Counted from the first letter of the stretch, positions 1 through 6,063 are shown. The stretch is DNA of 12,231 nucleotides from Streptomyces katrae (GCF_000966975.1 NZ_JZWV01000635.1:1-12231); one strand, 5' to 3'. The notes: generated by a model not told the origin, from the letters alone. A program made the numbers and translations.

Positions 1-96
1 GGCGGGTGGCGCGGGCGGGGCCTGGGCGGGCCCCCACGGGTTCGGCTGTACGGGCTGTCTCGCCTGCTCGGCCCTGTCGCCCGCGTTCTCGGCCAT
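1..96 (-). CDS. N-terminus of an unidentified proline-rich protein (partial, runs off the left edge)
   Basis: An ATG at 96-94 opens a frame of 32 codons that remains open to the edge of the window. It begins MAENAGDRAEQARQ and then becomes rich in Pro, Gln and Ala (PVQPNPWGPAQAPPAPP). A strong ribosome-binding site, GGGGAGG, lies 6 nt before the ATG, and a plausible promoter lies further upstream at 125-153, which together support a real gene start. Low-complexity Pro/Gln/Ala leaders of this kind often precede transmembrane or DUF4190-like domains in Streptomyces proteins, but no domain is visible here, so the function is unknown. The fragment is short, and only the start signals and codon usage support it. 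Confidence 0.6.
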   Translation of the reverse strand, partial: MAENAGDRAEQARQPVQPNPWGPAQAPPAPPA

Positions 97-124
97 GGAG
101 TCCCTCCCCTGGTACGGAGGGGAC

Positions 125-153
125 AGAGTAGGCCCGCACCCCAGGGTTTTGAA
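125..153 (-). promoter_or_regulatory. Putative promoter of the left-edge gene with an inverted repeat over the -35
   Basis: Read on the minus strand, TTCAAA (153-148) is followed after exactly 17 nt by TACTCT (130-125), a good TAnnnT -10 box. Transcription would start near 118, leaving a leader of about 22 nt before the ATG at 96. The -35 overlaps a perfect inverted repeat, TTGAA-N4-TTCAA (149-162), placed where a repressor would bind. A separate 8-bp palindrome, TTGCGCAA, lies at 173-180. The region is more AT-rich than its surroundings. The regulator is not identifiable from the sequence. Confidence 0.4.
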
Positions 154-209
154 CACATTCAACTGACCCTTGTTGCGCAATCATGACAATGCGCGGCCGG
201 GCACGGAAA

Positions 210-255
210 CGCCGCGGGGGCGGACCGACGTCGCTGTCGGCCCGCCCCCGCGGCG
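210..255 (-). terminator. GC-rich stem-loop terminator after the small secreted protein gene
   Basis: A perfect 14-bp stem (210-223 with 242-255) is extended, after one mismatch, by an inner 5-bp stem (225-229 with 236-240) closing a 6-nt loop. It lies 17 nt beyond the stop codon of the minus-strand gene ending at 273. On that strand the stem is followed by only a short T run (TTTCC). Streptomyces terminators commonly lack a long U tract, so an intrinsic terminator is the natural reading. Confidence 0.75.
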
Positions 256-272
256 CGGGGTCGTCCCAGAGG

Positions 273-527
273 TCAGGCGCCCAGGTGGCTGCCCTTGAGC
301 CACTCCTTCTCGCCCTCCTTGGCGCAGTTCGAGCTGTAGACCGGGCCGGCGAAGGACGGGAGGTTGTGCGGCACCGCGGCGAACGAGGAGCAGTTCGACG
401 AGTAGGCCTTGTGACCGCCGGAGAAGTAGTCGATGTCGACACCTTCGTTGGCCAGGGCGGCGCCGGCCCCGCCCAGGAGGATGCCGGCGGCCAGGACGGA
501 AGCGGTGACGGCGGAACGAATACGCAT
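273..527 (-). CDS. Small secreted protein with two YSSNC motifs (84 aa)
   Basis: An 84-residue exported protein of unknown function. Residues 1-26 form a standard signal peptide: MRIR, a hydrophobic stretch, and an ALA cleavage site before Asn27. The mature part is about 58 residues and holds two cysteines, Cys46 and Cys68, each at the end of the same short motif, YSSNC (42-46 and 64-68); a single disulfide closing a 21-residue loop is likely. The ATG at 527 was chosen over an in-frame upstream ATG at 620 because it directly begins the signal peptide and has a strong ribosome-binding site (AGGGGA, 3-4 nt before the ATG); the longer version would bury the signal peptide behind 31 charged residues. 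It does not show the chaplin pattern. It may be expressed alone or read through from the YunG-like gene 89 bp upstream on the same strand. Confidence 0.8.
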   Translation of the reverse strand: MRIRSAVTASVLAAGILLGGAGAALANEGVDIDYFSGGHKAYSSNCSSFAAVPHNLPSFAGPVYSSNCAKEGEKEWLKGSHLGA

Positions 528-606
528 GACTCCCCTAGGGATCCGTGGAAACGACGCGCGGTCGGTATGCGCGTCGGCCGGTCCAACCGCCCCGGACCCC
601 CGGCGG

Positions 607-618
607 GAACGGCCGTTC
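607..618. repeat. 12-bp perfect palindrome GAACGGCCGTTC
   Basis: The palindrome GAACGGCCGTTC overlaps the stop codon of the YunG-like gene and lies 80-91 nt upstream of the small secreted protein start. Its core, GAAC-N4-GTTC, is the core of the actinobacterial LexA (SOS) box, but the flanking bases do not match the usual TCGAAC/GTTCGA arms. It could be an operator or merely a GC-rich chance palindrome. Confidence 0.3.
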
Positions 619-1123
619 ACTCAGATGCCACAGAGGTATCGTTTCTGCCGTGTTCAGCGGCCTCCTGACGGGACGTTTCCCCGGCGGCCGCCGCCCGTCG
701 GCGGTCGAGCACGGCCAGGACCCGCTCGCGCAGGAGCTCGTACTCCTCACGGAGCCTGCGCCACTCGGCGACCGGGGGACGGGGGATCACCACGCCCCCG
801 GTGACGATCTCCTCCGGGCCGAACTGCTCGCGGGTCAGGTCGACGTCGACGCCCGCGCCCAGGCGGTTCCACCAGTGGTAGTCCACGCGGACGCCGTCGA
901 CGTGGACCTCGCCCCTGACCACCTCCCCGCCCAGCAGGTCGTTGAGGACCATCGCGGTCACTCCGCACTGGTCCCGGGCGGGGTTGTCCGGGGTCCAGCG
1001 GGAGCGGTACTCGGGCGTACAGGTCTCGGCGCTCCAACTGCCGCGCACGGCCCGCTCGATGTCGGTGAGGAGCAGGGAGGCGGGTGCGGGCGTCGGTGTG
1101 GGTGTCGGTGTCGGTGTCGTCAT
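617..1123 (-). CDS. YunG-like family protein, putative Cys-His fold (168 aa)
   Basis: This resembles the uncharacterised YunG family (named after a Bacillus subtilis protein). The recognisable core runs from about residue 20 to 110: a GSW motif, then DQCGVTAMVLNDLLGGEVV (51-69), YHWWNRL (82-88) and VDLTREQF (94-101). Cys53, His83 and Asp95 fall in the order of a papain/transglutaminase-like triad; that is my inference, not an established activity. A charged, probably helical tail follows from 120. The N-terminus is a Thr-Pro repeat. I place the start at ATG 1123 rather than a TTG at 1153: the TTG is part of a -35 element, and the -10 hexamer ends 7 nt before the ATG, so the message is probably leaderless. 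It has no signal peptide. It is transcribed divergently from the vWA gene with a matching promoter. Confidence 0.8.
   Translation of the reverse strand: MTTPTPTPTPTPAPASLLLTDIERAVRGSWSAETCTPEYRSRWTPDNPARDQCGVTAMVLNDLLGGEVVRGEVHVDGVRVDYHWWNRLGAGVDVDLTREQFGPEEIVTGGVVIPRPPVAEWRRLREEYELLRERVLAVLDRRRAAAAGETSRQEAAEHGRNDTSVASE
1088..1120 (-). repeat. Hexanucleotide tandem repeat encoding (Thr-Pro)n
   Basis: An imperfect 6-bp repeat (GGTGTC on the plus strand, with one GGGTGTC variant) encodes four to five Thr-Pro pairs at residues 3-12 of the YunG-like protein. Such repeats change length readily by slippage, so this N-terminal tail may vary between strains without affecting the conserved core. Confidence 0.7.
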
Positions 1124-1130
1124 GCGCGTG

Positions 1131-1153
1131 ATCCTGCCCGTGGGCACTGACAA
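1131..1153 (-). promoter_or_regulatory. RecA-NDp/PafBC-type promoter of the YunG-like gene
   Basis: On the minus strand TTGTCAGTG (1153-1145) is followed by 8 nt and CAGGAT (1136-1131). The published actinobacterial RecA-independent DNA-damage promoter is TTGTCRGTG-N8-TAnnnT; this site matches all nine upstream positions, the spacing, and two of the three fixed -10 positions (C replaces the first T). The expected transcription start falls on or next to the A of the ATG at 1123, implying a leaderless transcript. Confidence 0.7.
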
Positions 1154-1205
1154 GCGGCCCGCGCCGGCGTCGGGCGGGGCGGGGCCGGAGGCGGTTCCGG
1201 GGCGA

Positions 1206-1228
1206 TTGTCAGTGGGGGGTGCGAGGAT
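1206..1228 (+). promoter_or_regulatory. RecA-NDp/PafBC-type promoter of the vWA gene
   Basis: TTGTCAGTG (1206-1214), then 8 nt, then GAGGAT (1223-1228). As on the opposite strand, the nine-base upstream element and the spacing fit the RecA-NDp consensus exactly and only the first base of the -10 differs. Transcription would begin near 1235, giving a leader of about 26 nt that contains the ribosome-binding site GGGGGAG (1248-1254). The two sites form a 9-bp inverted repeat separated by 52 bp. Confidence 0.7.
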
Positions 1229-1260
1229 CTGGGCATCGGTTCGAAAAAGGGGGAGCGGCC

Positions 1261-2301
1261 ATGTCCGGAAACCAGAACTACATCAATCACGTCGCCCTTG
1301 TGCTGGACGCCAGTTCGTCGATGTCACATCTCAGCAGCAAGGTCGTCGAAGTCGCCGACCAGCAGATCGCCTATCTGGCCCGCCGTTCCCAGGAACTCGA
1401 CCAGGAAACGCGGGTGACGGTGTACGTGTTCGCCAACACGGTGGAATGCGTCATCTACGACAAGGACGTGCTGCGCATGCCGTCCCTGAAGCAGCTGTAC
1501 CGGGTCGGCGGAATGACCGCCCTGCTGGCGGCGACGCTGAAGTCGCAGCGGGAGCTGGCGCAGACGGCCCAGCTGTACGGCGACCACAGCTTCCTGACCT
1601 TCGTGCTCACGGACGGGCAGGAGAACGCCAGTCACCGCTGCCCGGACGCCCCTTCCCGGGACCCGCGGACGCTGGTGGACGCCCTGGCGACGATGATCGA
1701 GACGCAGCAGGACAACTGGACCCTGGCCGTGCTCGTACCCGACCAGATGGGCAAGCGGGAGGCCATGCAGTGCGGTTTCCCGAAGGACAACATCGCCATC
1801 TGGGACGCGACGAGCACGCGCGGTCTGGAGGAGGCCGGGCAGGTCATCCAGGAGGCCACCGAGAAATTCATGGTGGGCCGCACCAAGGGAATCCGGGGAT
1901 CCCGGGCGGTGTTCTCCACGGGCGCCGACGCGGTCAACAAGGAAACCATCAAGGCGGCCGGCCTCACTCCCGTGGACCAGGCGCGGTACGAGCTCATCGC
2001 GGTGGACCGTGTGGCGGGGATCCGGGAATGGGTGGTCGAATGCGGGCACGTGTACCGCACCGGCGGCGCCTATTACCAGCTGAGCAAGTCGGAAAAGGTC
2101 CAGGCGCGCAAGCAAATAGCCGTGGTGGAGAAGAAGACGGACCGGGTGTACACCGGTCCGGAGGCCCGCGCCCTGCTCGGCCTGCCGGACGCGGAGGTCC
2201 GCCTCAAGCCCGACCAGAACGACGAGTTCACGATCTTCGTGCAGAGCACCAGTGTGAACCGGAAGCTGGTTGCGAACACCCGACTGCTGCTGATGGTCTG
2301 A
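1261..2301 (+). CDS. vWA (MIDAS) domain protein with an uncharacterised C-terminal domain (346 aa)
   Basis: A cytoplasmic von Willebrand factor A protein. The vWA fold spans about residues 9-205 and has a complete metal-binding MIDAS site: DASSS (Asp16, Ser18, Ser20), Thr86 in GGMTALL, and Asp118 in LTDGQEN. Such domains bind protein partners through a divalent metal, often in assembly or chaperone-like complexes. Residues 215-346 form a second, conserved-looking region (CGHVYRTGGAYYQLSKSEK; later FVQSTSVNRKL) that I cannot assign. There is no signal peptide or membrane segment. The start at ATG 1261 has the ribosome-binding site GGGGGAG 6 nt upstream; a longer frame from 1219 would start inside the promoter's -35 to -10 spacer. 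No MoxR-type AAA ATPase, the common vWA partner, is adjacent. The promoter suggests DNA-damage induction. The partner is unknown. Confidence 0.85.
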   Translation: MSGNQNYINHVALVLDASSSMSHLSSKVVEVADQQIAYLARRSQELDQETRVTVYVFANTVECVIYDKDVLRMPSLKQLYRVGGMTALLAATLKSQRELAQTAQLYGDHSFLTFVLTDGQENASHRCPDAPSRDPRTLVDALATMIETQQDNWTLAVLVPDQMGKREAMQCGFPKDNIAIWDATSTRGLEEAGQVIQEATEKFMVGRTKGIRGSRAVFSTGADAVNKETIKAAGLTPVDQARYELIAVDRVAGIREWVVECGHVYRTGGAYYQLSKSEKVQARKQIAVVEKKTDRVYTGPEARALLGLPDAEVRLKPDQNDEFTIFVQSTSVNRKLVANTRLLLMV

Positions 2302-2304
2302 CGG

Positions 2305-2343
2305 CGTGGAGGTCCCGCCGGGGTGACCGGCGGGACCTCCACG
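2305..2343. terminator. Bidirectional terminator between convergent vWA and permease genes
   Basis: A perfect 17-bp stem (2305-2321 with 2327-2343) around a 5-nt loop begins 4 nt after the vWA stop codon and ends 10 nt before the permease stop codon at 2354. It serves both converging transcripts. There is no T tract on either side, which is usual for this GC content. Confidence 0.85.
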
Positions 2344-2353
2344 GCAACACCCG

Positions 2354-3568
2354 CTACGCCGCCTGGAGGGCCAGGGTCGGGGAGAGCCGGGCCGCTCGGA
2401 CGGCCGGGTAGAGGCCGGCCAGGGTGCCGATGGTCAGGGTGGCCGCGAAGCCGCCGGTGACCGCCCACAGGGGGACCACCCAGGGAAGGTCCCCGGTGCG
2501 GGCGTACACCCAGGTGGCCGCGGCCCCCAGGGCGATGCCCGCGAGCCCGCCGAGCCCGGAGAGCAGCAGGGACTCCGTCACGAACTGGACGCGGATCTGG
2601 CCCCTGGTCGCGCCCAGTGACCGGCGCAGACCGATCTCGTGGCGGCGTTCCAGCACCGAGATGATCATCGTGTTGGCCACGCCGACCCCGCCCACGAGCA
2701 GGGCGATCCCGCCCAGTCCGAGGAGGAGCGTGCTGAACGCTCCCTCGGTGGCGGCCTTGGCCTGGAGGGCCGCGGAGGGATCGGTCACCGAGACCGTGGT
2801 CGGGCTCTGCGGGTTGGCCGTCCGCGCGATCAGGGCCCGTACCTGCGCGACGCGGTCGTCAGCGGAGCGTTCGTAGACCGCCGTCGGGTGGCCGTCGAAG
2901 CCGAGCAGGTCCTCGGCCGCCTGCCAGCCGATCAGCGCCGAGCGTTCGATCTCGGGCGCGAGCGGAACCGGGTCCAGGACGCCGATCACGGTGAAGTACC
3001 GGCCGCCGATGAAGACCTGGCCGCCGGGTCCGCCGATGCCCAGCCGCTCCGCCGTGACGTGCCCCAGCACCACGGCGGGGTAGCGGGAGGTGGCCTCGTT
3101 CAGCCAGACACCGGAGCGCATGCGGGCCCGCAGGACTCCCGGCAGGTCGTCCTTGGCCGCCTTCACGGCGATGCCGCCGGTCTCCTCCTTGGGGATCTTC
3201 TCCGAGCGGCGGACCGATTCGGCCACGTCGCCCGTCGTGCCGACCGACTCGACGCCCTCGATCCGGGAGAGCATGCCGGGGGCCTCCTTGGGCAGCTTGG
3301 TGTCCTGGCCCGCGAACATCGACTGGCCGGGGGTGACGACCAGCATGTTCGTGCCCAGCTTCTCGAGCTCCTCCAGCAGTTTGGCCTGGCTGGAGGAGGA
3401 CACGCCGACCACCGCGATCATCGTCGCGATGCCGATCGCGATACCGAGGGCCGACAGGAACACCCGCACGGGGCGGGAGCGCAGCCCCGCCGAGCCGACG
3501 TGGAGCACGTCCCGGGGGCCGAGGCGGGGCGGCCGGAGCCGGGCCGGGGCCGGTGCCCGGGGAGTCAC
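2354..3568 (-). CDS. MacB/FtsX-type ABC transporter permease (404 aa)
   Basis: Membrane subunit of a MacB-like mechanotransmission ABC transporter, last gene of its operon. TM1 lies at about residues 35-56, followed by a large extracytoplasmic MacB_PCD domain (about 57-275; LGTNMLVVTPGQ, then ATSRYPAVVLGHVTAERLG), then the FtsX domain with three more helices at about 280-304, 332-356 and 364-388. The conserved ERRHEIGLRRSLGATRGQI loop (about 307-325), which couples to the ATPase, is intact, and the protein ends in the usual LYPAVRAARLSPTLAL. The start is GTG 3568, which overlaps the ATPase stop by four bases (GTGA) with GAGGAG just upstream; an earlier ATG at 3658 would lie inside the ATPase gene and add a disordered Pro-rich leader. 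The family moves peptides, lipoproteins or antibiotics across the envelope; the substrate here is unknown. Confidence 0.92.
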   Translation of the reverse strand: MTPRAPAPARLRPPRLGPRDVLHVGSAGLRSRPVRVFLSALGIAIGIATMIAVVGVSSSSQAKLLEELEKLGTNMLVVTPGQSMFAGQDTKLPKEAPGMLSRIEGVESVGTTGDVAESVRRSEKIPKEETGGIAVKAAKDDLPGVLRARMRSGVWLNEATSRYPAVVLGHVTAERLGIGGPGGQVFIGGRYFTVIGVLDPVPLAPEIERSALIGWQAAEDLLGFDGHPTAVYERSADDRVAQVRALIARTANPQSPTTVSVTDPSAALQAKAATEGAFSTLLLGLGGIALLVGGVGVANTMIISVLERRHEIGLRRSLGATRGQIRVQFVTESLLLSGLGGLAGIALGAAATWVYARTGDLPWVVPLWAVTGGFAATLTIGTLAGLYPAVRAARLSPTLALQAA

Positions 3569-4359
3569 GGGGCCTCCTCGGGGCGCTCCGGGTGCGGGCC
3601 CGGGCGTGGTGGGAGGTGCGGTGGCGGGGGGTTCCCCGGCCGGGGGTACGGGTGCCACGCGTCGGAGACGATCTCTCCGTCGCGGATCCGGACCGACCGG
3701 GGCAGGCTCGCGGCGATCTCCTGGTCGTGGGTGATCACGGCGATGGTGGCCCCGTCCCCGTTCAGTTCGCGGAGCAGTTCCATCACCGACCGCCCGGACG
3801 CCGTGTCGAGGGCGCCCGTGGGTTCGTCGGCCAGCAGCAGGTCCGGCTCTCCCGCCACGGCCCGGGCGATCGCCACACGCTGTTTCTGCCCGCCGGACAG
3901 CTCGTGCGGCCGGTGTTCCATCCGGTCCCCGAGGCCGACGCGCTCCAGCGCGGCCGCCGCGCGGCGGCCGCGCTCGGCCCGGGAGAGGCCGGAGTAGAGC
4001 AGGCCCTCGGCGACGTTGGCCCGGGCGCTGATGCCCGGGACGAGGTGGAAGGACTGGAACACGAAGCCGACGTGCCGGGAGCGCAGGGCGGACAGCGCAC
4101 GGTCCGAGAGGGCCGCAACGTCGTGCCCGGCGATGGCGACCCGGCCGGCGGTCGGCCGGTCCAGGGTTCCGACGATGTGCAGGAGCGTGGACTTCCCCGA
4201 GCCGGACGGGCCGACGATGCCGAGGAGTTCGCCGTCCAGGACGGTCAGGTCCACCCCGCGCAGGGCCTTGACGCCGCCGGGGTACTCCTTGGTGACGCCG
4301 GTCAGTTCCACGACCGGACGGGCGCAGCGGGCATCGGGAGTGTGGGGTGCGGTGGTCAT
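3565..4359 (-). CDS. MacB/LolD-type ABC transporter ATP-binding protein (264 aa)
   Basis: The ATPase that powers the adjoining permease. All nucleotide-binding motifs are present: Walker A GPSGSGKST (50-58), Q-loop Gln102 in FQSFHL, signature LSGGQKQR (154-161), Walker B LLLADEPTGALD (174-185) and the switch His211 in ITHD. The sequence is typical of the MacB/LolD family. Past about residue 240 there is a Pro-rich, His-containing tail (PPPPHLPPRPG) beyond the usual family length, probably disordered. The ATG overlaps the adaptor stop by four bases (ATGA), and the gene's own stop overlaps the permease GTG, so translation is probably coupled through the operon. Confidence 0.95.
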   Translation of the reverse strand: MTTAPHTPDARCARPVVELTGVTKEYPGGVKALRGVDLTVLDGELLGIVGPSGSGKSTLLHIVGTLDRPTAGRVAIAGHDVAALSDRALSALRSRHVGFVFQSFHLVPGISARANVAEGLLYSGLSRAERGRRAAAALERVGLGDRMEHRPHELSGGQKQRVAIARAVAGEPDLLLADEPTGALDTASGRSVMELLRELNGDGATIAVITHDQEIAASLPRSVRIRDGEIVSDAWHPYPRPGNPPPPHLPPRPGPHPERPEEAP

Positions 4360-5462
4360 GCGCTCGGCACCCCCACCCGCATGCCCTCCTTCAGGGCGTC
4401 CCCCTTGACCTCGACCCGGCCCTGGCCGAACATGCCGAGTTCCACGGGGACCTCCCGGACGGCACCGTTCTCGACGACCTGGACGCCGAAGCCGCCGCCC
4501 GCTAGGGCGAGCAGGGCGTTGACGGGGACGGAGAGCACGCCCTCGCGGGTCTCGCCGGGCAGCCGGACCGACACCGGGGACTGGTCGGGGCCCTGGACCC
4601 GGGCGGCGTCGTCGAGGGCGACGGTGACCTGGACCTTGGGCTTGCCGTTCCCACCGCCGCCACCGCCGCCTCCGCCGGAGCCGTTGCCCTCGCCGTCCGG
4701 GTTGGCGGTGCTGCCCACCGAGTCGATCTTCCCGGTGGCCGTCCCGCCGCCGGGCAGGGTCACGGTCACCGGATCGCCGCTCCTGGCCGTGCCCACCTTG
4801 GCGGCGTCCAGCTGGAAGCGGACCATCCGCTCGGTGCCGGTCAGGGTGAGCACGGGCTTGCCGGGCCCGGGCTCGTCCCCGGCCTGGCCGTCGGCGCGCT
4901 GCACCCGCTGCGGGCCGGAGGCGAAGGCGATGTCCTCCTTGCCGACCTCGCCGGTCTCGGCCGCCTTGTGGGCCTTCTGCCAGCGTTTGACGGCCGTCGC
5001 GGTGCCGGCCGTGAAGGTGGCGTCGTCGGCGTCGAGCCCGGTCCCGTACCCGAGCGCGGCGAGGTTGCGCTTGAGCTGCTTGACGTCCTCGCCCTTGTCC
5101 CCGGTCTTGAGCTGCCGGTACATGGGCGTGGCCCCGTAGAACAGGCGGACCGCTCTGCCGCCGAGCTCGTAGAGCCTGCCGTCCCGCTCGACCGCCGTGC
5201 CGGCGCCCGCGACCCAGGTGAGGACCCCGGGGCCGGGGGCGTTCAGCCGGCGCTCCTGCGCGTAGCCGAGGGTGCCTTCGACCGTGAGGCCCGAGCTGAG
5301 GTCACCGCGGCGGACCGGTTCGGTCCGCCGCGGCAGGCCGTCGGCGTGCCGGTCGTCCGCCGCCCGGTCCGCCCGGGGCTGGGCGGTCACCGCGTAGCCG
5401 CCGCCCGTGGCGGCCACGACCACGGCGAGCGAGCCCAGCAGCCACTTGCCGCGCCGGTTCAC
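4356..5462 (-). CDS. Membrane-anchored periplasmic adaptor-like protein with peptidoglycan-binding domain (368 aa)
   Basis: Probable extracytoplasmic partner of the MacB-like transporter, playing the part of a HlyD/MacA adaptor in a Gram-positive envelope. After a basic start there is one membrane anchor (about 7-27). An N-terminal beta-rich segment (55-110; VEGTLGY) follows, then a PG_binding_1-type domain (about 116-165; LKTGDKGEDVKQLKRNLAAL then FTAGTATAVKRWQ) that should hold cell-wall peptidoglycan, then HlyD-like barrel segments (205-255 and 275-368). A run of nine glycines (263-271) interrupts the second part. The start is GTG 5462, sharing four bases (GTGA) with the lipoprotein stop; a much longer frame in this register is only overlap with the lipoprotein gene. 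The upstream Shine-Dalgarno is weak, so coupling to the lipoprotein is likely. Confidence 0.88.
   Translation of the reverse strand: MNRRGKWLLGSLAVVVAATGGGYAVTAQPRADRAADDRHADGLPRRTEPVRRGDLSSGLTVEGTLGYAQERRLNAPGPGVLTWVAGAGTAVERDGRLYELGGRAVRLFYGATPMYRQLKTGDKGEDVKQLKRNLAALGYGTGLDADDATFTAGTATAVKRWQKAHKAAETGEVGKEDIAFASGPQRVQRADGQAGDEPGPGKPVLTLTGTERMVRFQLDAAKVGTARSGDPVTVTLPGGGTATGKIDSVGSTANPDGEGNGSGGGGGGGGGNGKPKVQVTVALDDAARVQGPDQSPVSVRLPGETREGVLSVPVNALLALAGGGFGVQVVENGAVREVPVELGMFGQGRVEVKGDALKEGMRVGVPSA
4650..4676 (-). repeat. Trinucleotide (GGN) repeat encoding nine glycines
   Basis: Nine consecutive glycine codons (plus-strand CCA/CCG/CCT units) fall at residues 263-271 of the adaptor, inside a wider NPDGEGNGSG...GNGKP linker that bridges two beta-rich segments. 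It looks like a flexible loop and a potential site of slippage-driven length change. Confidence 0.7.
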
Positions 5463-5974
5463 GCGGCCTGGCACTTCTTCTGGGCCTCCGCGAAGGCCTG
5501 CTCCTGGCCCTCGGGGATCTTGGTGGCGCTCATCGCGTTTCCCTTGAAGTCCGGGTCGGGGATGTTGACGCCGTTGTCGCGCATGCACTTGGCCCACTTC
5601 AGGGCCTTGTCCTTGTCCTCCTGCGGCATCTCGCCGGTGCCGGGGGCCTGCATCCCGCAGGCCTCGAAGGCCTTCTTGACGGCCTCGGGGTCCTCGCTGC
5701 CGGTGCCGAGGGTCATGCCTCGCGGGTCCTGGCCGGGCTGCGGGTCCGGGGCGTCGATGCCGTGCTCGCGCAGGCACTTGCGTACCTGGAGGGCCTTGTC
5801 CGCGTCCTGGCCTGCGCCGGACTTGCCGTCGCCCTTGCCCGAGGCCCCGGCGTTCTGCCCCGTGGCGTCCTTCCCTCCGCCCGAGGTTCCGGTGCCCGTG
5901 CACGCGGTGACGAGGAGGGCCAGGCCGGTGACGACTCCGGCCGCGGTCATGGTCATGCTCGAGGATCGGTTCAT
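5459..5974 (-). CDS. Lipoprotein with a duplicated cysteine-containing module (171 aa)
   Basis: First gene of the transporter operon. A lipoprotein signal peptide ends in the lipobox LVTAC, with Cys25 as the lipidated residue. A Gly/Ser/Lys-rich linker (26-57) leads to two copies of one module: DKALQVRKCLREHGIDAPDP (59-78) and DKALKWAKCMRDNGVNIPDP (122-141). Each is followed 38-39 residues later by a second cysteine (67/106 and 130/168), suggesting one disulfide per module. I recall similar lipoproteins next to MacB-type transporters in other Streptomyces but know of no assigned function; sensing or substrate binding is an inference. I chose ATG 5974 because it directly precedes the signal peptide; an ATG at 6022 would add 16 polar residues. 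The ribosome-binding site is weak. Confidence 0.82.
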   Translation of the reverse strand: MNRSSSMTMTAAGVVTGLALLVTACTGTGTSGGGKDATGQNAGASGKGDGKSGAGQDADKALQVRKCLREHGIDAPDPQPGQDPRGMTLGTGSEDPEAVKKAFEACGMQAPGTGEMPQEDKDKALKWAKCMRDNGVNIPDPDFKGNAMSATKIPEGQEQAFAEAQKKCQAA

Positions 5975-6063
5975 GGGGCGGAGCCTGCCGGGGAGGTCGG
6001 TTTCGCTTCCTTCACCGATCATGTTTACGACGAGGAAATGCGGCCTTCGAGTAGAGAGGGCAC
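5975..6063. promoter_or_regulatory. Divergent promoter region between exporter operon and two-component genes
   Basis: These 89 bp separate the lipoprotein start from the response regulator start and must carry both promoters. The middle (6001-6040) is more AT-rich than its surroundings. The response regulator has a clear ribosome-binding site (GAGAGGG, 6054-6060). I find no -35/-10 pair good enough to name on either strand. Autoregulation plus control of the exporter operon by the response regulator from this region is the expected arrangement. Confidence 0.45.

Noticed and set aside
101..123. Hairpin TCCCCT/AGGGGA that could hide the ribosome-binding site of the left-edge gene
   Set aside because: With the predicted transcription start near 118, the upstream arm (118-123) would not be in the mRNA.
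1088..1120. Several TGTCGGTG copies on the plus strand, close to the damage-promoter half-element
   Set aside because: They are the reverse complement of the Thr-Pro codon repeat inside the YunG-like gene, have no -10 at the right distance, and are explained by coding repetition.
942..2411. Long open frame (489 codons) overlapping the vWA gene
   Set aside because: It is in another frame of the vWA gene with Arg/Gly/Pro-rich nonsense composition, the usual shadow in GC-rich DNA; the MIDAS motifs are in the 1261-2301 frame.
3553..5139. Long plus-strand frame (528 codons) opposite the ABC operon
   Set aside because: Antisense shadow; the minus strand carries full ATPase, permease and adaptor motifs with coupled starts.
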